Source of the DNA: Saccoglossus kowalevskii
Lineage: Eukaryota; Hemichordata; Enteropneusta; Harrimaniidae
Direction: 5' to 3'
Length of the DNA: 34,046 bases
NCBI RefSeq assembly: GCF_000003605.2
Contig: NW_003140294.1
Span: 1-34,046 of the forward strand
Shown here one piece after another: positions 1-10,759 of this stretch. A model generated the notes under the pieces. That model was not told where the DNA came from. It did no database searches and saw nothing but the letters and a program-made list of their open reading frames with translations. Each line of letters opens with the position of its first letter. Within the stretch, counting starts at the first letter, position 1. The position numbers and the translations under genes were made by a program.

Positions 1-138
1 GGGTCAGAACCCTGACCAACACATTGAATTAAAGTCCAAGATTGGTCCGTTATGTACATACTTATCCAGAGTGAATTCAGACCCATTTTAACACGTAGCC
101 AGGGTAGTGAAATTAAATGGTACCCACCGAAAAATACA

Positions 139-157
139 CAGGGTCAGAACCCTGACC
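139..157 (+). repeat. Double-hairpin core of the 140-bp unit (first complete copy)
   Basis: The 19-bp CAGGGTCAGAACCCTGACC can form two overlapping, mutually exclusive stem-loops. One pairs CAGGGT (139-144) with ACCCTG (149-154) around CAGA. The other pairs GGTCAG (142-147) with CTGACC (152-157) around AACC. Nearly every 140-bp unit repeats it. The 188-bp units lack it because it lies in their replaced segment. It may be a protein-binding dyad or a cruciform-prone site; no function is shown. Confidence 0.8.
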
Positions 158-391
158 AACACATTGAATGAAAGTCCACGATTTGTCGGTTATGTACGTA
201 CTTATCCAGAGTGAATTCAGACCCATTTTAACACGTAGCCAGGGTAGTGAAATTAAACGGTACCCACCGAAAAATACACAGGGTCAGAACCCTGACCAAC
301 ACAGTGAATTAAAGTCCAAGATTGGTTGGTTATGTACGTACTTTTCCAGAGTGAATTCAGACCCATTTTAACACGTAGCCAGGGTAATGAA

Positions 392-494
392 CCAATGCAT
401 TGCCTGATATTAAATGTTAACTAACGTCTTAGAACATAAGTATAAGCATAAATGTCCACAGTTATGTCTGTAGGTGTACCTTACCTGCATGCAA
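392..494 (+). repeat. 188-bp variant unit, alternative 103-bp block, copy 1
   Basis: After GGGTAATGAA the usual 55 bp (GGTACC and hairpin core) is absent. A 103-bp block takes its place, starting CCAATGCATTGCC, containing GTTAAC, and ending CCTGCATGCAA before AATGAAAGTCC resumes the normal unit. The GAATTC sites on either side (353 and 541) are 188 bp apart. This copy belongs to the 588-bp segment repeated exactly near 30 kb, where copy 15 is its partner. Confidence 0.95.
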
Positions 495-588
495 AATGAA
501 AGTCCAAGATTGGTCGGTTATGTACGTACTTATCCAGAGTGAATTCAGACCCATTTTAACACGTAGCCAGGGTAGTGAAATTAAACGG

Positions 589-740
589 CACCCTCCGAAA
601 AATACACAGGGTCAGAACCCTGACCAACACATTGAATGAAAGTCCAAGATTGGTCGGTTATGTACGTACTAATCCAGAGTGAATTCAGACCCATTTTAAC
701 ACGTAGCCAGGATAATGAAATTAAATGGTACCGACCGAAA
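589..740 (+). repeat. Ordinary 140-bp units between duplicated blocks
   Basis: About one unit. It contains the CCCTCCG marker (591-597) seen only near variant units, and TACCGACCG in place of TACCCACCG near 728. Confidence 0.85.
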
Positions 741-1776
741 ATACACGGGGTCAGAACCCTGACCAACACATTGAATGAAAGTCCAAGATTGGTCGGTTAT
801 GCACGTACTAATCCAGAGTGAATTCAGACCCATTTTAACACGTAGCCAGGATAATGAAATTAAACGGTACCCACCAAAAAATACACAGGGTCAGAACCCT
901 GACCAACACAGTGAATTAAAGTCCAAGATTGGTCGGTTATGTACGTACTTATCCAGAGTGAATTCAGACCCATTTTATCACGTAGCCAGGGTAGTGAAAT
1001 TAAACGGTACCCACCGAAAAATACACAGGGTCAGAACCCTGACCAACACATTGAATGAAAGTCCACGATTTGTCGGTTATGTACGTACTTATCCAGAGTG
1101 AATTCAGACCCATTTTAACACGTAGCCAGGGTAGTGAAATTAAACGGTACCCACCGAAAAATACACAGGGTCAGAACCCTGACCAACACAGTGAATTAAA
1201 GTCCAAGATTGGTCGGTTATGTACGTACTTATCCAGAGTGAATTCAGATCCATTTTAACACGTAGCCAGGATAATGAAATTAAACGGTACCCACCGAAAA
1301 ATACACAGGGTCAGATTCTGACCAACATATTGAATTAAAGTTCAACAGTGGTCGGTTATGTACGTACTTATCCCGAGTGAATTCAGACCCATTTTAACAC
1401 GTAGCCAGGGTAGTGAAATTATACGGTACCCACCGAAAAATACACAGGGTCAGCACCCTGACCAACATATTGAAATAAAGTCCAAGATTGGTCGGTTATG
1501 TACATACTTATCCAGAGTGAATTCAGATCCATTTTAACACGTAGCCAGGATAATGAAATTAAACGGTACCCACCGAAAAATACACAGGGTCAGAACCCTG
1601 ACCAACATATTGAAATAAAGTCCAAGATTGGTCGGTTATGTACGTACTTATCCAGAGTGAATTCAGACAATTTTAACACGTAGCCAGGGTAGTGAAATTA
1701 AACGGTACCCACCGTAAAATACACAGGGTCAGCACCCTGACCAACGCATTGAATGAAAGTCCAAGATTGGTCGGTT
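741..1776 (+). repeat. 1.04-kb multi-unit block, copy 1 of 3
   Basis: Repeated at 2561-3596 (offset 1820, exactly 13 units) and at 26593 onward (offset 25852). Shared rare features are ATACACGGGG, GGTTATGCACG, CATTTTATCACG (which removes the usual TAA; absent from the third copy), the shortened core GGTCAGATTCTGACC with TTCAACAGTGG, and CAGACAATTTTAAC. By eye I count about five differences from copy 2, including TCCCGAG near 1374 and CAGCACCC at two places. Confidence 0.88.
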
Positions 1777-2560
1777 ACATATGTACGTACTTATCCAAAA
1801 TGAATTCAGACCCATTTTAACACGTAGCCAGAATAATGAAATTAAACGGTACCCACCGAAAAATACACAGGGTCAGAACCCTGACCAACACATTGAATTA
1901 AAGTCCACGATTGGTCGGTTTTGTACGCAGTTATCCAGAGTGAATTCAGACCCACTTTAACACGTAGCCAAGGTAGTGAAATTAAACGGTACCGACCGAA
2001 AAATACACAGGGTCAGAACCCTGACCAACACATTGAATGAAAGTCCAAGATTGGTCGGTTATGTATGTACTAATCCAGAGTGAATTCAGACCCATTTTAA
2101 CACGTAGCAGGATAATGAAATTAAATGGTACCCACCGAAAAATACACAGGGTCAGAACCCTGACCAACACAGTGAATTAAAGTCCAAGATGGTCGGTTAT
2201 GTACGTACTTATCCAGAGTGAATTCAGACCCATTTTAACACGTAGCCAGGGTAGTGAAATTAAACGGTACCCACCGAAAAATACACGGGGTCAGAACCCT
2301 AACCAACACATTGAATGAAAGTCCACGATTTGTCGGTTATGTACGTACTTATCCAGAGTGAATTCAGACCCATTTTAACACGTAGCCAGGGTAGTGAAAT
2401 TAAACGGTACCCACCGAAAAATACACAGGGTCAGAACCCTGACCAACACATTGAATTAAAGTCCACAATTGGTCGGTTTTGTACGTACTCATTCAGAGTG
2501 AATTCAGACCCATTTTAACACGTAGCCAGGGTAGTGAAATTAAACGGTACCGACCGAAAT
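1777..2560 (+). repeat. 140-bp units between the two 1.04-kb blocks
   Basis: About 5.6 units with no variant block. It includes the GGTTACATATGTACG insertion form near 1774, a one-base loss CACGTAGCAGG near 2101, and GGTTTTGTACG units near 1918 and 2476. Part of it (about 1982-2210) recurs at 8715 and again at 27835. I see no gene. Confidence 0.85.
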
Positions 2561-3536
2561 ATACACGGGGTCAGAACCCTGACCAACACATTGAATGAAA
2601 GTCCAAGATTGGTCGGTTATGCACGTACTAATCCAGAGTGAATTCAGACCCATTTTAACACGTAGCCAGGATAATGAAATTAAACGGTACCCACCAAAAA
2701 ATACACAGGGTCAGAACCCTGACCAACACAGTGAATTAAAGTCCAAGATTGGTCGGTTATGTACGTACTTATCCAGAGTGAATTCAGACCCATTTTATCA
2801 CGTAGCCAGGGTAGTGAAATTAAACGGTACCCACCGAAAAATACACAGGGTCAGAACCCTGACCAACACATTGAATGAAAGTCCACGATTTGTCGGTTAT
2901 GTACGTACTTATCCAGAGTGAATTCAGACCCATTTTAACACGTAGCCAGGGTAGTGAAATTAAACGGTACCCACCGAAAAATACACAGGGTCAGAACCCT
3001 GACCAACACAGTGAATTAAAGTCCAAGATTGGTCGGTTATGTACGTACTTATCCAGAGTGAATTCAGATCCATTTTAACACGTAGCCAGGATAATGAAAT
3101 TAAACGGTACCCACCGAAAAATACACAGGGTCAGATTCTGACCAACATATTGAATTAAAGTTCAACAGTGGTCGGTTATGTACGTACTTATCCAGAGTGA
3201 ATTCAGACCCATTTTAACACGTAGCCAGGGTAGTGAAATTATACGGTACCCACCGAAAAATACACAGGGTCAGAACCCTGACCAACATATTGAAATAAAG
3301 TCCAAGATTGGTCGGTTATGTACATACTTATCCAGAGTGAATTCAGATCCATTTTAACACGTAGCCAGGATAATGAAATTAAACGGTACCCACCGAAAAA
3401 TACACAGGGTCAGAACCCTGACCAACATATTGAAATAAAGTCCAAGATTGGTCGGTTATGTACGTACTTATCCAGAGTGAATTCAGACAATTTTAACACG
3501 TAGCCAGGGTAGTGAAATTAAACGGTACCCACCGTA
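2561..3536 (+). repeat. 1.04-kb multi-unit block, copy 2 of 3
   Basis: Matches 741-1776 at an 1820-bp offset with only a handful of differences; its last 60 bp (3537-3596) also belong to the next block. It carries the same order of diagnostic units, including CATTTTATCACG and GGTCAGATTCTGACC. Confidence 0.88.
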
Positions 3537-3595
3537 AAATACACAGGGTCAGAACCCTGACCAACACATTGAATGAAAGTCCAAGAATGGTCGGT

Positions 3596-3611
3596 TATGT
3601 ACATGTACATA
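3596..3611 (+). repeat. 16-bp perfect palindrome
   Basis: TATGTACATGTACATA is its own reverse complement. It arises from a tandem duplication of ATGTAC at the unit's GTAC site, so this unit is 6 bp longer. Confidence 0.9.
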
Positions 3612-4082
3612 CTAATCCAGAGTGAATTCAGACACATTTGAACACGTAGCCAGGATAATGAAATTAAACGGTACCCACCGAAAAATACACAGGATCAGAA
3701 CCCTGACCAACACAGTGAATTAAAGTCCAAGATGGGTCGCTTATGTACGTTCTAATCCAGAGTGAATTCAGACCCATTTTAACACGTAGCCAGGATAATG
3801 AAATTAAACGGTACCCACCGAAAAATACACAGGGTCAGAACCCTGACCAACACAGTGAATGAAAGTCCATGATTGGTCGGTTATGTACGTACTTATCCAG
3901 AGTGAATTCAGACCCATTTTATCACGTAGCCAGGGTAGTGAAATTAAACGGTACCCACCGAAAAATACACAGGGTCAGAACCCTGACCAACACAGTGAAT
4001 TAAAGTCCAAGATTCGTCGGTTATGTACGTACTTATCCAGAGTGAATTCAGACCCATTTTAACACGTAGCCAGGGTAATGAA

Positions 4083-4185
4083 CCAATGCATTGCCTGATA
4101 TTAAATGTTAACTAACGTCTTAGAACATAAGTATAAGCATAAATGTCCACAGTTATGTCTGTAGGTGTACCTTACCTGCATGCAA
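4083..4185 (+). repeat. 188-bp variant unit, alternative 103-bp block, copy 2
   Basis: Same block as copy 1. It lies 468 bp (two 140-bp units plus 188) before copy 3. Its partner in the 1222-bp duplication is copy 4. Confidence 0.95.
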
Positions 4186-4309
4186 AATGAAAGTCCATGA
4201 TTGGTCGGTTATGTACGTACTTATCCAGAGTGAATTCAGACCCATTTTAACATGTAGCCAGGGTAGTGAAATTAAACGGTACCCACCGAAAAATACACAG
4301 GGTCAGAAC

Positions 4310-4758
4310 CCTGACCAACACATTGAATTAAAGTCCAAGATTGGTCGGTTATGTACGTACTTATCCAGTGTGAATTCAGACCCATTTTAACACGTAGCCA
4401 GGGTAGTGAAATTAAACGGTACCCACCGAAAAATACACAGGGTCAGAACCCTGACCAACACATTGAATGAAAGTCCAAGATTGGTCGGCTATGTATGTAC
4501 TAATCCAGAGTGAATTCAGACCCATTTTAACACGTTGCCAGGGTAATGAACCAATGCATTGCCTGATATTAAATGTTAACTAACGTCTTAGAACATAAGT
4601 ATAAGCATAAATGTCCACAGATATGTCTGTAGGTGTACCTTACCTGCATGCAAAATGAAAGTCCAAGATTGGTCGATTATGTACGTACTTATCCAGAGTG
4701 AATTCAGACCCATTTTAACACGTAGCCAAGGTAGTGAAATTAAACGGTACCCACCGAA
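4310..4758 (+). repeat. Units with variant block 3 between the 1222-bp copies
   Basis: About three units, including the 188-bp unit at 4551. It contains GGTCGGCTATGTATG near 4484 and GGTCGATTATG after the variant, a form also following copies 8, 9 and 10. Confidence 0.85.
4551..4653 (+). repeat. 188-bp variant unit, alternative 103-bp block, copy 3
   Basis: Same block with a private change, CAGATATGTC instead of CAGTTATGTC. The flanking unit has CACGTTGCC in place of CACGTAGCC. It lies 754 bp before copy 4, which is four 140-bp units plus 188 plus a 6-bp insertion. Confidence 0.95.
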
Positions 4759-4817
4759 AAATACACAGGGTCAGAACCCTGACCAACACATTGAATGAAA
4801 GTCCAAGAATGGTCGGT

Positions 4818-4833
4818 TATGTACATGTACATA
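4818..4833 (+). repeat. 16-bp perfect palindrome, second copy
   Basis: TATGTACATGTACATA again, 1222 bp after the first. A one-mismatch relative, TATGTACATGTACGTA, lies at 19872-19887. Confidence 0.9.
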
Positions 4834-5304
4834 CTAATCCAGAGTGAATTCAGACACATTTGAACACGTAGCCAGGATAATGAAATTAAACGGTACCCAC
4901 CGAAAAATACACAGGATCAGAACCCTGACCAACACAGTGAATTAAAGTCCAAGATGGGTCGCTTATGTACGTTCTAATCCAGAGTGAATTCAGACCCATT
5001 TTAACACGTAGCCAGGATAATGAAATTAAACGGTACCCACCGAAAAATACACAGGGTCAGAACCCTGACCAACACAGTGAATGAAAGTCCATGATTGGTC
5101 GGTTATGTACGTACTTATCCAGAGTGAATTCAGACCCATTTTATCACGTAGCCAGGGTAGTGAAATTAAACGGTACCCACCGAAAAATACACAGGGTCAG
5201 AACCCTGACCAACACAGTGAATTAAAGTCCAAGATTCGTCGGTTATGTACGTACTTATCCAGAGTGAATTCAGACCCATTTTAACACGTAGCCAGGGTAA
5301 TGAA

Positions 5305-5407
5305 CCAATGCATTGCCTGATATTAAATGTTAACTAACGTCTTAGAACATAGGTATAAGCATAAATGTCCACAGTTATGTCTGTAGGTGTACCTTACCTG
5401 CATGCAA
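5305..5407 (+). repeat. 188-bp variant unit, alternative 103-bp block, copy 4
   Basis: Same block, with CATAGGTAT instead of CATAAGTAT. It is the partner of copy 2 at a 1222-bp offset. The next variant is 4387 bp downstream. Confidence 0.95.
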
Positions 5408-5531
5408 AATGAAAGTCCATGATTGGTCGGTTATGTACGTACTTATCCAGAGTGAATTCAGACCCATTTTAACATGTAGCCAGGGTAGTGAAATTAAACG
5501 GTACCCACCGAAAAATACACAGGGTCAGAAC

Positions 5532-5941
5532 AATGACCAACACATTGAATGAAAGTCCAAGAATGGTCGGTTATGTACGTACTAATCCAGAGTGAATTCA
5601 GACACATTTTAACACGTAGCCAGGGTAGTGAAATTAAACGGTACCCACCGAAAAATACACAGGGTCAGAACCCTGACCAACACATTGAATTAAAGTCCAC
5701 GATTGGTCGGTTATGTACGTCCTGATACAGAGTGAATTCAGACCCATTTTAACACGCAGCCAGGGTAGTGAAATTAAACGGTACCCACCGAAAAATACAC
5801 AGGGTCAGAACCCTGACCAACACAATGAATGAAAGTACACGATTGGTCGGTCAAGTACGTACTTATCCAGAGTGAATTCAGACCCATTTTAACACATAGC
5901 CAGGGTAATGAAATTAAACGGTACCCACCGAAAAATACACA
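5532..5941 (+). repeat. 140-bp units, CCTGATACAG subfamily
   Basis: About three units. It shows the CGTCCTGATACAG form near 5710, CACGCAGCC near 5754, and GTACACGATTGGTCGGTCAAG near 5836. This set resembles 20820-21010 and 21800-22000. I see no gene. Confidence 0.85.
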
Positions 5942-6354
5942 GGGTCAGACCCTGACCAACACATTGAATGAAAGTCCACGATTGGTCGGTATGTACGTAC
6001 TTATACAGAGTGAATTCAGACCCATTTTACACGTATCCAGGGTAGTGAAATTAAACGGTACCACTGAAAAATACACAGGGTTAGAACCTGACCAACACAT
6101 GAATGAAAGTCAAGAATGGTCGGTTATGTACGTACTAATCCAGAGTGAAATCAGACACATTTTAACACATAGCCAGGATAATGAAATTAAACGGTACCCA
6201 CCGAAAAATACACAGGGTCAGAACCCTGACCAACACATTGAATTAAAGTCCAAGATTGGTCGGTTATGTACGTACTTATCCAGAGTGAATCAGACCCATT
6301 TTAACACATAGCCAGGGTAGTGAAATTAAATGGTACCCACCGAAAAATACACAG
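5942..6354 (+). repeat. Degraded patch of the array with single-base losses
   Basis: Three successive units measure about 136, 137 and 139 bp instead of 140, eight bases short in total. Losses include CAGACCCTGACC, GGTATGTACG, CATTTTACACG, GGTACCACTG, TTAGAACCTGACC, CACATGAATG, AAAGTCAAG and GTGAATCAGACC. Most shorten a run of identical bases. Likely sequence error, otherwise a decayed stretch. Confidence 0.8.
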
Positions 6355-7324
6355 GGTCAGAACCCTGACCAACACATTGAATGAAAGTCCATGATTGGAT
6401 GGTTATGTACGTACTTATCCAGAGTGAATTCAGACCCATTTTAACACGTATCCAGGGTAGTGAAATTAAACGGTACCCACCGAAAAATACACAGGGTCAG
6501 AACCCTGACCAACACATTGAATTAAAGTCCACGATTGGTCGGTTATGTACGTACTTATCCAGAGTGAATTCAGACCCATTGTAACATGTAGCCAGGGTAG
6601 TGATATTAAACGCTACCCACCGAAAAATACACAGGGTCAGAACCCTGACCAACACATTGAATTAAAGTCCACGATTGGTCGGTTATGTACGTACTTATCC
6701 AGAGTGAATTCAGACCCATTTTAACATGTAGCCAAGGTAATGAAATTAAACGGTACCCACTGAAAAATACACAGGGTTAGAACCCTGACCAACATATTGA
6801 AATAAAGTCCAAGATTGGTCGGTTATGTACGTACTTATCCAGAGTGAATTCAGACCCATTTTAACACGTAGCCAGGGTAGTGAAATTAAACGGTACCCAC
6901 CGAAAAATACACAGGGTCAGAACCCTGACCAACACATTGAATTAAAGTCCACGATTGGTCGGTTATGTACGTACTTATCCAGAGTGAATTCAGACGCATT
7001 TTAACACATAGCCAGGGTAGTGAAATTAAATGGTACCCACCGAAAAATACACAGGGTCAGAACCTGACCAACACATTGAATGAAAGTCCAAGATTGGTCG
7101 GTTATGTACGTACTAATCCAGAGTGAATTCAGACCTATTTTAACACGTAGCCAGGGTAGTGAAATTAAACGGTACCCACCGAAAAATACACAGGGTCAGA
7201 ACCCTGACCAACACAATGAATGAAAGTCCACGATTGGTCGGTTATGTACGTACTTATCCAGAGTGAATTCAGACCCATTTTAACACGTAGCCAGGGTAAT
7301 GAAATTAAACGGTACCCACTGAAA
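6355..7324 (+). repeat. Ordinary 140-bp units
   Basis: About seven units without a variant block. It includes CATTGTAACATG near 6578, a GGGTTAG/CATATTGAAATAAAG unit near 6775, and a one-base loss CAGAACCTGACC near 7060. I see no gene. Confidence 0.85.
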
Positions 7325-8275
7325 AATACACAGGGTCAGAACCCTGACCAACACATTGAATGAAAGTCCAAAAATGGTCGGTTATGTACGTACTAATCCA
7401 GAGTGAATTCAGACACATTTTAACACGTAGCCAGGGTAGTGAAATTAAACGGTACCCACCGAAAAATACACAGGGTCAGAACCCTGACTAACACATTGAA
7501 TGAAAGTCCACGATTGGTCGGTTATGTACGTACTTATCCAGAGTGAATTCGGACCCATTTTAACACGTAGCCAGGGTAGTGAAATTAAACAGTACCCACC
7601 GAAAAATACACAGGGTCAGAACCCTGACCAACACATTGAATTAAAGTCCACGATTGGTCGGTTATGTACGTCCTGATACAGAGTGAATTCAGACCCATTT
7701 TAACACGTAGCCAGGGTAGTGAAATTAAACGGTACCCACCGAAAAATACACAGGGTCAGAACCCTGACTAACACTTTGAATGAAAGTCCACGATTGGTCG
7801 GTTATGTACATACTTATCCAGTGTGAATTCAGACCCATTTTAACACGTAGCCAGGGTAGTGAAATTAAACGGTACCCACCAAAAAATACACAGGGTCAGA
7901 ACCCTGACCAACACATTGAATGAAAGTCCAAGATTGGTCGGTTATGTACGTACTAATCCAGAGTGAATTCAGACCTATTTTAACACGTAGCCAGGATAAT
8001 GAAATTAAACGGTACCCACTGAAAAATACACAGGGTCAGAACCCTGACCAAAACAGTGAATTAAAGTCCAAAATTGGTTGGTTACAATGTATGTACGTAC
8101 TTATCCAGAGTGAATTCAGACCCATTTTAACACATAGCCAGGGTAGTGAAATTAAACGGTACCCACCGAAAAATACACAGGGTCAGAACCCTGACCAACA
8201 CAATGAATGAAAGTCCACGATTGGTCGGTTATGTACGTACTTATCCAGAGTGAATTCAGACCCATTTTAACACGT
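7325..8275 (+). repeat. 0.95-kb block repeated at 14680-15630
   Basis: Matches at a 7355-bp offset with scattered substitutions. Shared features are the CACACATTTTAACACG unit, GACTAACAC cores, CGTCCTGATACAG, CAGTGTGAATTC and the 7-bp insertion form GGTTACAATGTATGTACG near 8081. Its first part also matches about 17922-18331, sharing TTCGGACCC and AACAGTACCC. Confidence 0.82.
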
Positions 8276-9548
8276 AGCCAGGGTAATGAAATTAAACGGT
8301 ACCCACTGAAAAATACACAGGGTCAGAACCTGACCAAAATATTGAAATAAAGTCCAAGATTGGTCGGTTATGTACATACTTATCCAGAGTAAATTCAGAT
8401 CCATTTTAACACGTAGCCAGGATAATGAAATTAAACGGTACCCACCGAAAAATACACAGGGTCAGAACCCTGACCAACATATTGAAATAAAGTCCAAGAT
8501 TGGTCGGTTATGTACGTACTTATCCAGAGTGAATTCAGACCCATTTTAACACGTAGCCAGGGTAGTGAAATTAAACGGTACCCACCGTAAAATACACAGG
8601 GTCAGAACCCTGACCAACACATTGAATGAAAGTCCAAGATTGGTCGGTTACATATGTACGTACTTATCCAAAATGAATTCAGACCCATTTTAACACGTAG
8701 CCAGAATAATGAAATTAAACGGTACCCACCGAAAAATACACAGGGTCAGAACCCTGACCAACACATTGAATGAAAGTCCAAGATTGGTCGGTTATGTATG
8801 TACTAATCCAGAGTGAATTCAGACCCATTTTAACACGTAGCAGGATAATGAAATTAAACGGTACCCACCGAAAAATACACAGGGTCAGAACCCTGACCAA
8901 CACAGTGAATTAAAGTCCAAGATGGTCGGTTATGTACGTACTTATCCAGAGTGAATTCAGTCCCATTTTAACACGTAGCCAGGGTAATGAAATTAAACGG
9001 TACCCACCGAAAAATACACAGGGTTAGAACCCTGACCAACATATTGAAATAAAGTCCAAGATTGTTCGGTTATGTACGTACTTATCCAGAGTGAATTCAG
9101 ACCCATTTTAACACGTAGCCAGGATAATGAAATTAAACGGTACCCACCGAAAAATACACATGGTCAGAACCCTGACCAACACAGTGAATTAAAGTCCAAG
9201 ATTGGTCGGTTATGTACGTACTTATCCAGAGTGAATTCAGACCCATTTTAACACGTAGCCAGGGTAATGAAATTAAACGGTACCCACCGAAAAATACACA
9301 GGGTTAGAACCCTGACCAACATATTGAAATAAAGTCCAAGATTGGTCGGTTATGTACGTACTTATCCAGAGTGAATTCAGACCCATTTTAACATGTAGCC
9401 AGGGTAGTGAAATTAAACGGTACCCACCGAAAAATACACAGAGTCAGAACCCTGACCAACACATTGAATGAAAGTCCAAGATTGGTCGGTTATGTACGTA
9501 CTAATCCATAGTGAATTCAGACCTATTTTAACACGTAGCCAGGATAAT
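8276..9548 (+). repeat. Ordinary 140-bp units, GGGTTAG-rich
   Basis: About nine units with no variant block. GGGTTAG/CATATTGAAATAAAG units lie near 9022 and 9302. The GGTTACATATG insertion is at 8648, the one-base loss CACGTAGCAGG near 8835, and CAGTCCCATTTTAACACG near 8957 appears to be the undeleted relative of the 8-bp-deleted units. I see no gene. Confidence 0.85.
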
Positions 9549-10759
9549 GAAATTAAACGGTACCCACCGAAAAATACACAGGGTCAGAACCCTGACCAAC
9601 ACAGTGAATTAAAGTCCAAGATTGGTCGGTTATGTACGTACTTATCCAGAGTGAATTCAGACCCATTTAAACACGTAGCCAGGGTAATGAACCAATGCAT
9701 TGCCTGATATTAAATGTTAACTAACGTCTTAGAACATAAGTATAAGCATAAATGTCCACAGTTATATCTGTAGGTGTACCTTACCTGCATTCAAAATGAA
9801 AGTCCAAGATTGGTCGGTTATGTACGTACTTATCCAGAGTAAATTCAGACCCATTTTAACACGTAGCCAGGGTAGTGAAATTAAACGGTACCCTCCGAAA
9901 AATACACAGGGTCAGAACCCTGACCAACACATTGAATGAAAGTCCAAGATTGTTCGGTTATGTACGTACTAATCCAGAGTGAATTCAGACCCATTTTAAC
10001 ACGGAGCCAGGATAATGAAATTAAACGGTACCCACCGAAAAATACACAGGGTCAGAACCCTGACCAACACATTGAATGAAAGTCCAAGATTGGTCGGTTA
10101 TGCACGTACTAATCCAGAGTGAATTCAGACCCATTTTAACACGTAGCCAGGATAATGAAATTAAACGGTACCCACCAAAAATACACAGCGTCAGAACCCT
10201 GACCAACACAGTGAATTAAAGTCCAAGATTTGTCGGTTATGTACGTACTTATCCAGAGTGAATTCAGACCCATTTTAACACGTAGCCAGGGTAGTGAAAT
10301 TAAACGGTACCCACCGAAAAATACACAGGGTCAGAACCCTGACCAACACATTGAATGAAAGTCCACGATTTGTCGGTTATGTACGTACTTATCCAGAGTG
10401 AATTCAGACCCATTTTAACACGTAGCCAGGGTAGTGAAATTAAACGGTACCCACCGAAAAATACACAGGGTCAGAACCCTGACCAACACAGTGAATTAAA
10501 GTCCAAGATTGGTCGGTTATGTACGTACTTATCCAGAGTGAATTCAGACCCATTTTAACACGTAGCCAGGGTAGTGAAATTAAACGGTACCCACCGAAAA
10601 ATACACAGGGTCAGAACCCTGACCAACACAGTGAATTAAAGTCCAAGATGGTTGGTTATGTACGTACTTATCCAGAGTGAATTCAGTCCCATGTAGCCAG
10701 GGTAATGAAATTAAACGGTACCCACCGAAAAATACACAGGGTTAGAACCCTGACCAACA
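9549..10759 (+). repeat. 1.2-kb block repeated at a 3529-bp offset, copy 1
   Basis: Matches 13078-14288 and carries variant block 5. Shared rare features are CACGGAGCC, GGTTATGCACG, CACAGCGTCAG with one A fewer before it, and the 8-bp-deleted CAGTCCCATGTAGCC unit. Differences noticed include CATTTAAACACG near 9665, GTAAATTCAG near 9839 and changes in the variant block. Confidence 0.87.
9692..9794 (+). repeat. 188-bp variant unit, alternative 103-bp block, copy 5
   Basis: The most diverged ordinary-length copy: GTTATATCTG and CTGCATTCAA replace GTTATGTCTG and CTGCATGCAA, and this loses the TGCATGCA palindrome. It sits in the block repeated at a 3529-bp offset, with copy 6 as partner. Confidence 0.95.

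Larger units (their letters stand above)
1..588 (+). repeat. 588-bp segment, identical copy at 29784-30371
   Basis: Every base I compared matches at a 29783-bp offset. Rare changes are shared: GGTCCGTTATGTACATAC near 46, GATTTGTCGG near 180, CTTTTCCAG near 341, and variant block 1 against block 15. Identity ends at 589, where GGCACC meets GGTACC. Because position 1 is the window edge, the true match may extend further left. Confidence 0.9.
3537..4309 (+). repeat. 1222-bp higher-order repeat, copy 1
   Basis: Matches 4759-5531 at a 1222-bp offset with one difference noticed (CATAAGTAT against CATAGGTAT). It contains the 16-bp palindrome at 3596, CACATTTGAACACG, ACAGGATCAG, GGTCGCTTATG with GTTCTAATCC, CATTTTATCACG and variant block 2. 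The offset equals eight 140-bp steps plus two 48-bp variant extensions plus 6 bp. Confidence 0.9.
4759..5531 (+). repeat. 1222-bp higher-order repeat, copy 2
   Basis: Near-identical to 3537-4309. It ends where CAGAACAATGACC (5527-5539) disrupts the hairpin core. That disrupted core recurs only in the 980-bp repeats near 20531 and 21511. Confidence 0.9.

Noticed and set aside
139-157. Rho-independent terminator at the hairpin core
   Set aside because: No T-run follows the stem, and it is repeated in over 200 units of a gene-free array.
168-371. Recurring 67-residue open frame (MKVHD...NSDPF), with dozens of copies on the + strand
   Set aside because: It appears wherever an AATGAAAG-type unit is followed by an AATTAAAG-type unit: ATG comes from the first, and the second reads GAATTAAAG in frame up to the TAA in TTTTAACACG. 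A 140-bp period is not a multiple of three, so frames shift each unit. No codon-biased change, start context or domain supports a protein.
392-494. 103-bp block as a transposon insertion
   Set aside because: It replaces 55 bp instead of adding to the unit, and shows no terminal inverted repeats or clear target-site duplication. The flanking AATGAA is also present in units without the block, so it fits module exchange better.
775-1101. 108-residue open frame, repeated at 2595-2921
   Set aside because: It is the same by-product frame, extended because CATTTTATCACG removes the usual TAA stop.
1982-2170. Minus-strand open frames of 62 residues (also 581, 8715, 10021, 13550, 27835) and 76 residues at 30339
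   Set aside because: Reverse-strand reading of the same satellite units, repeated wherever the same unit order recurs.
5829-6311. 160-residue open frame, the longest in the window
   Set aside because: It exists only because clustered single-base losses shift the frame repeatedly through the satellite. It contains several copies of the same repeat-derived peptide.
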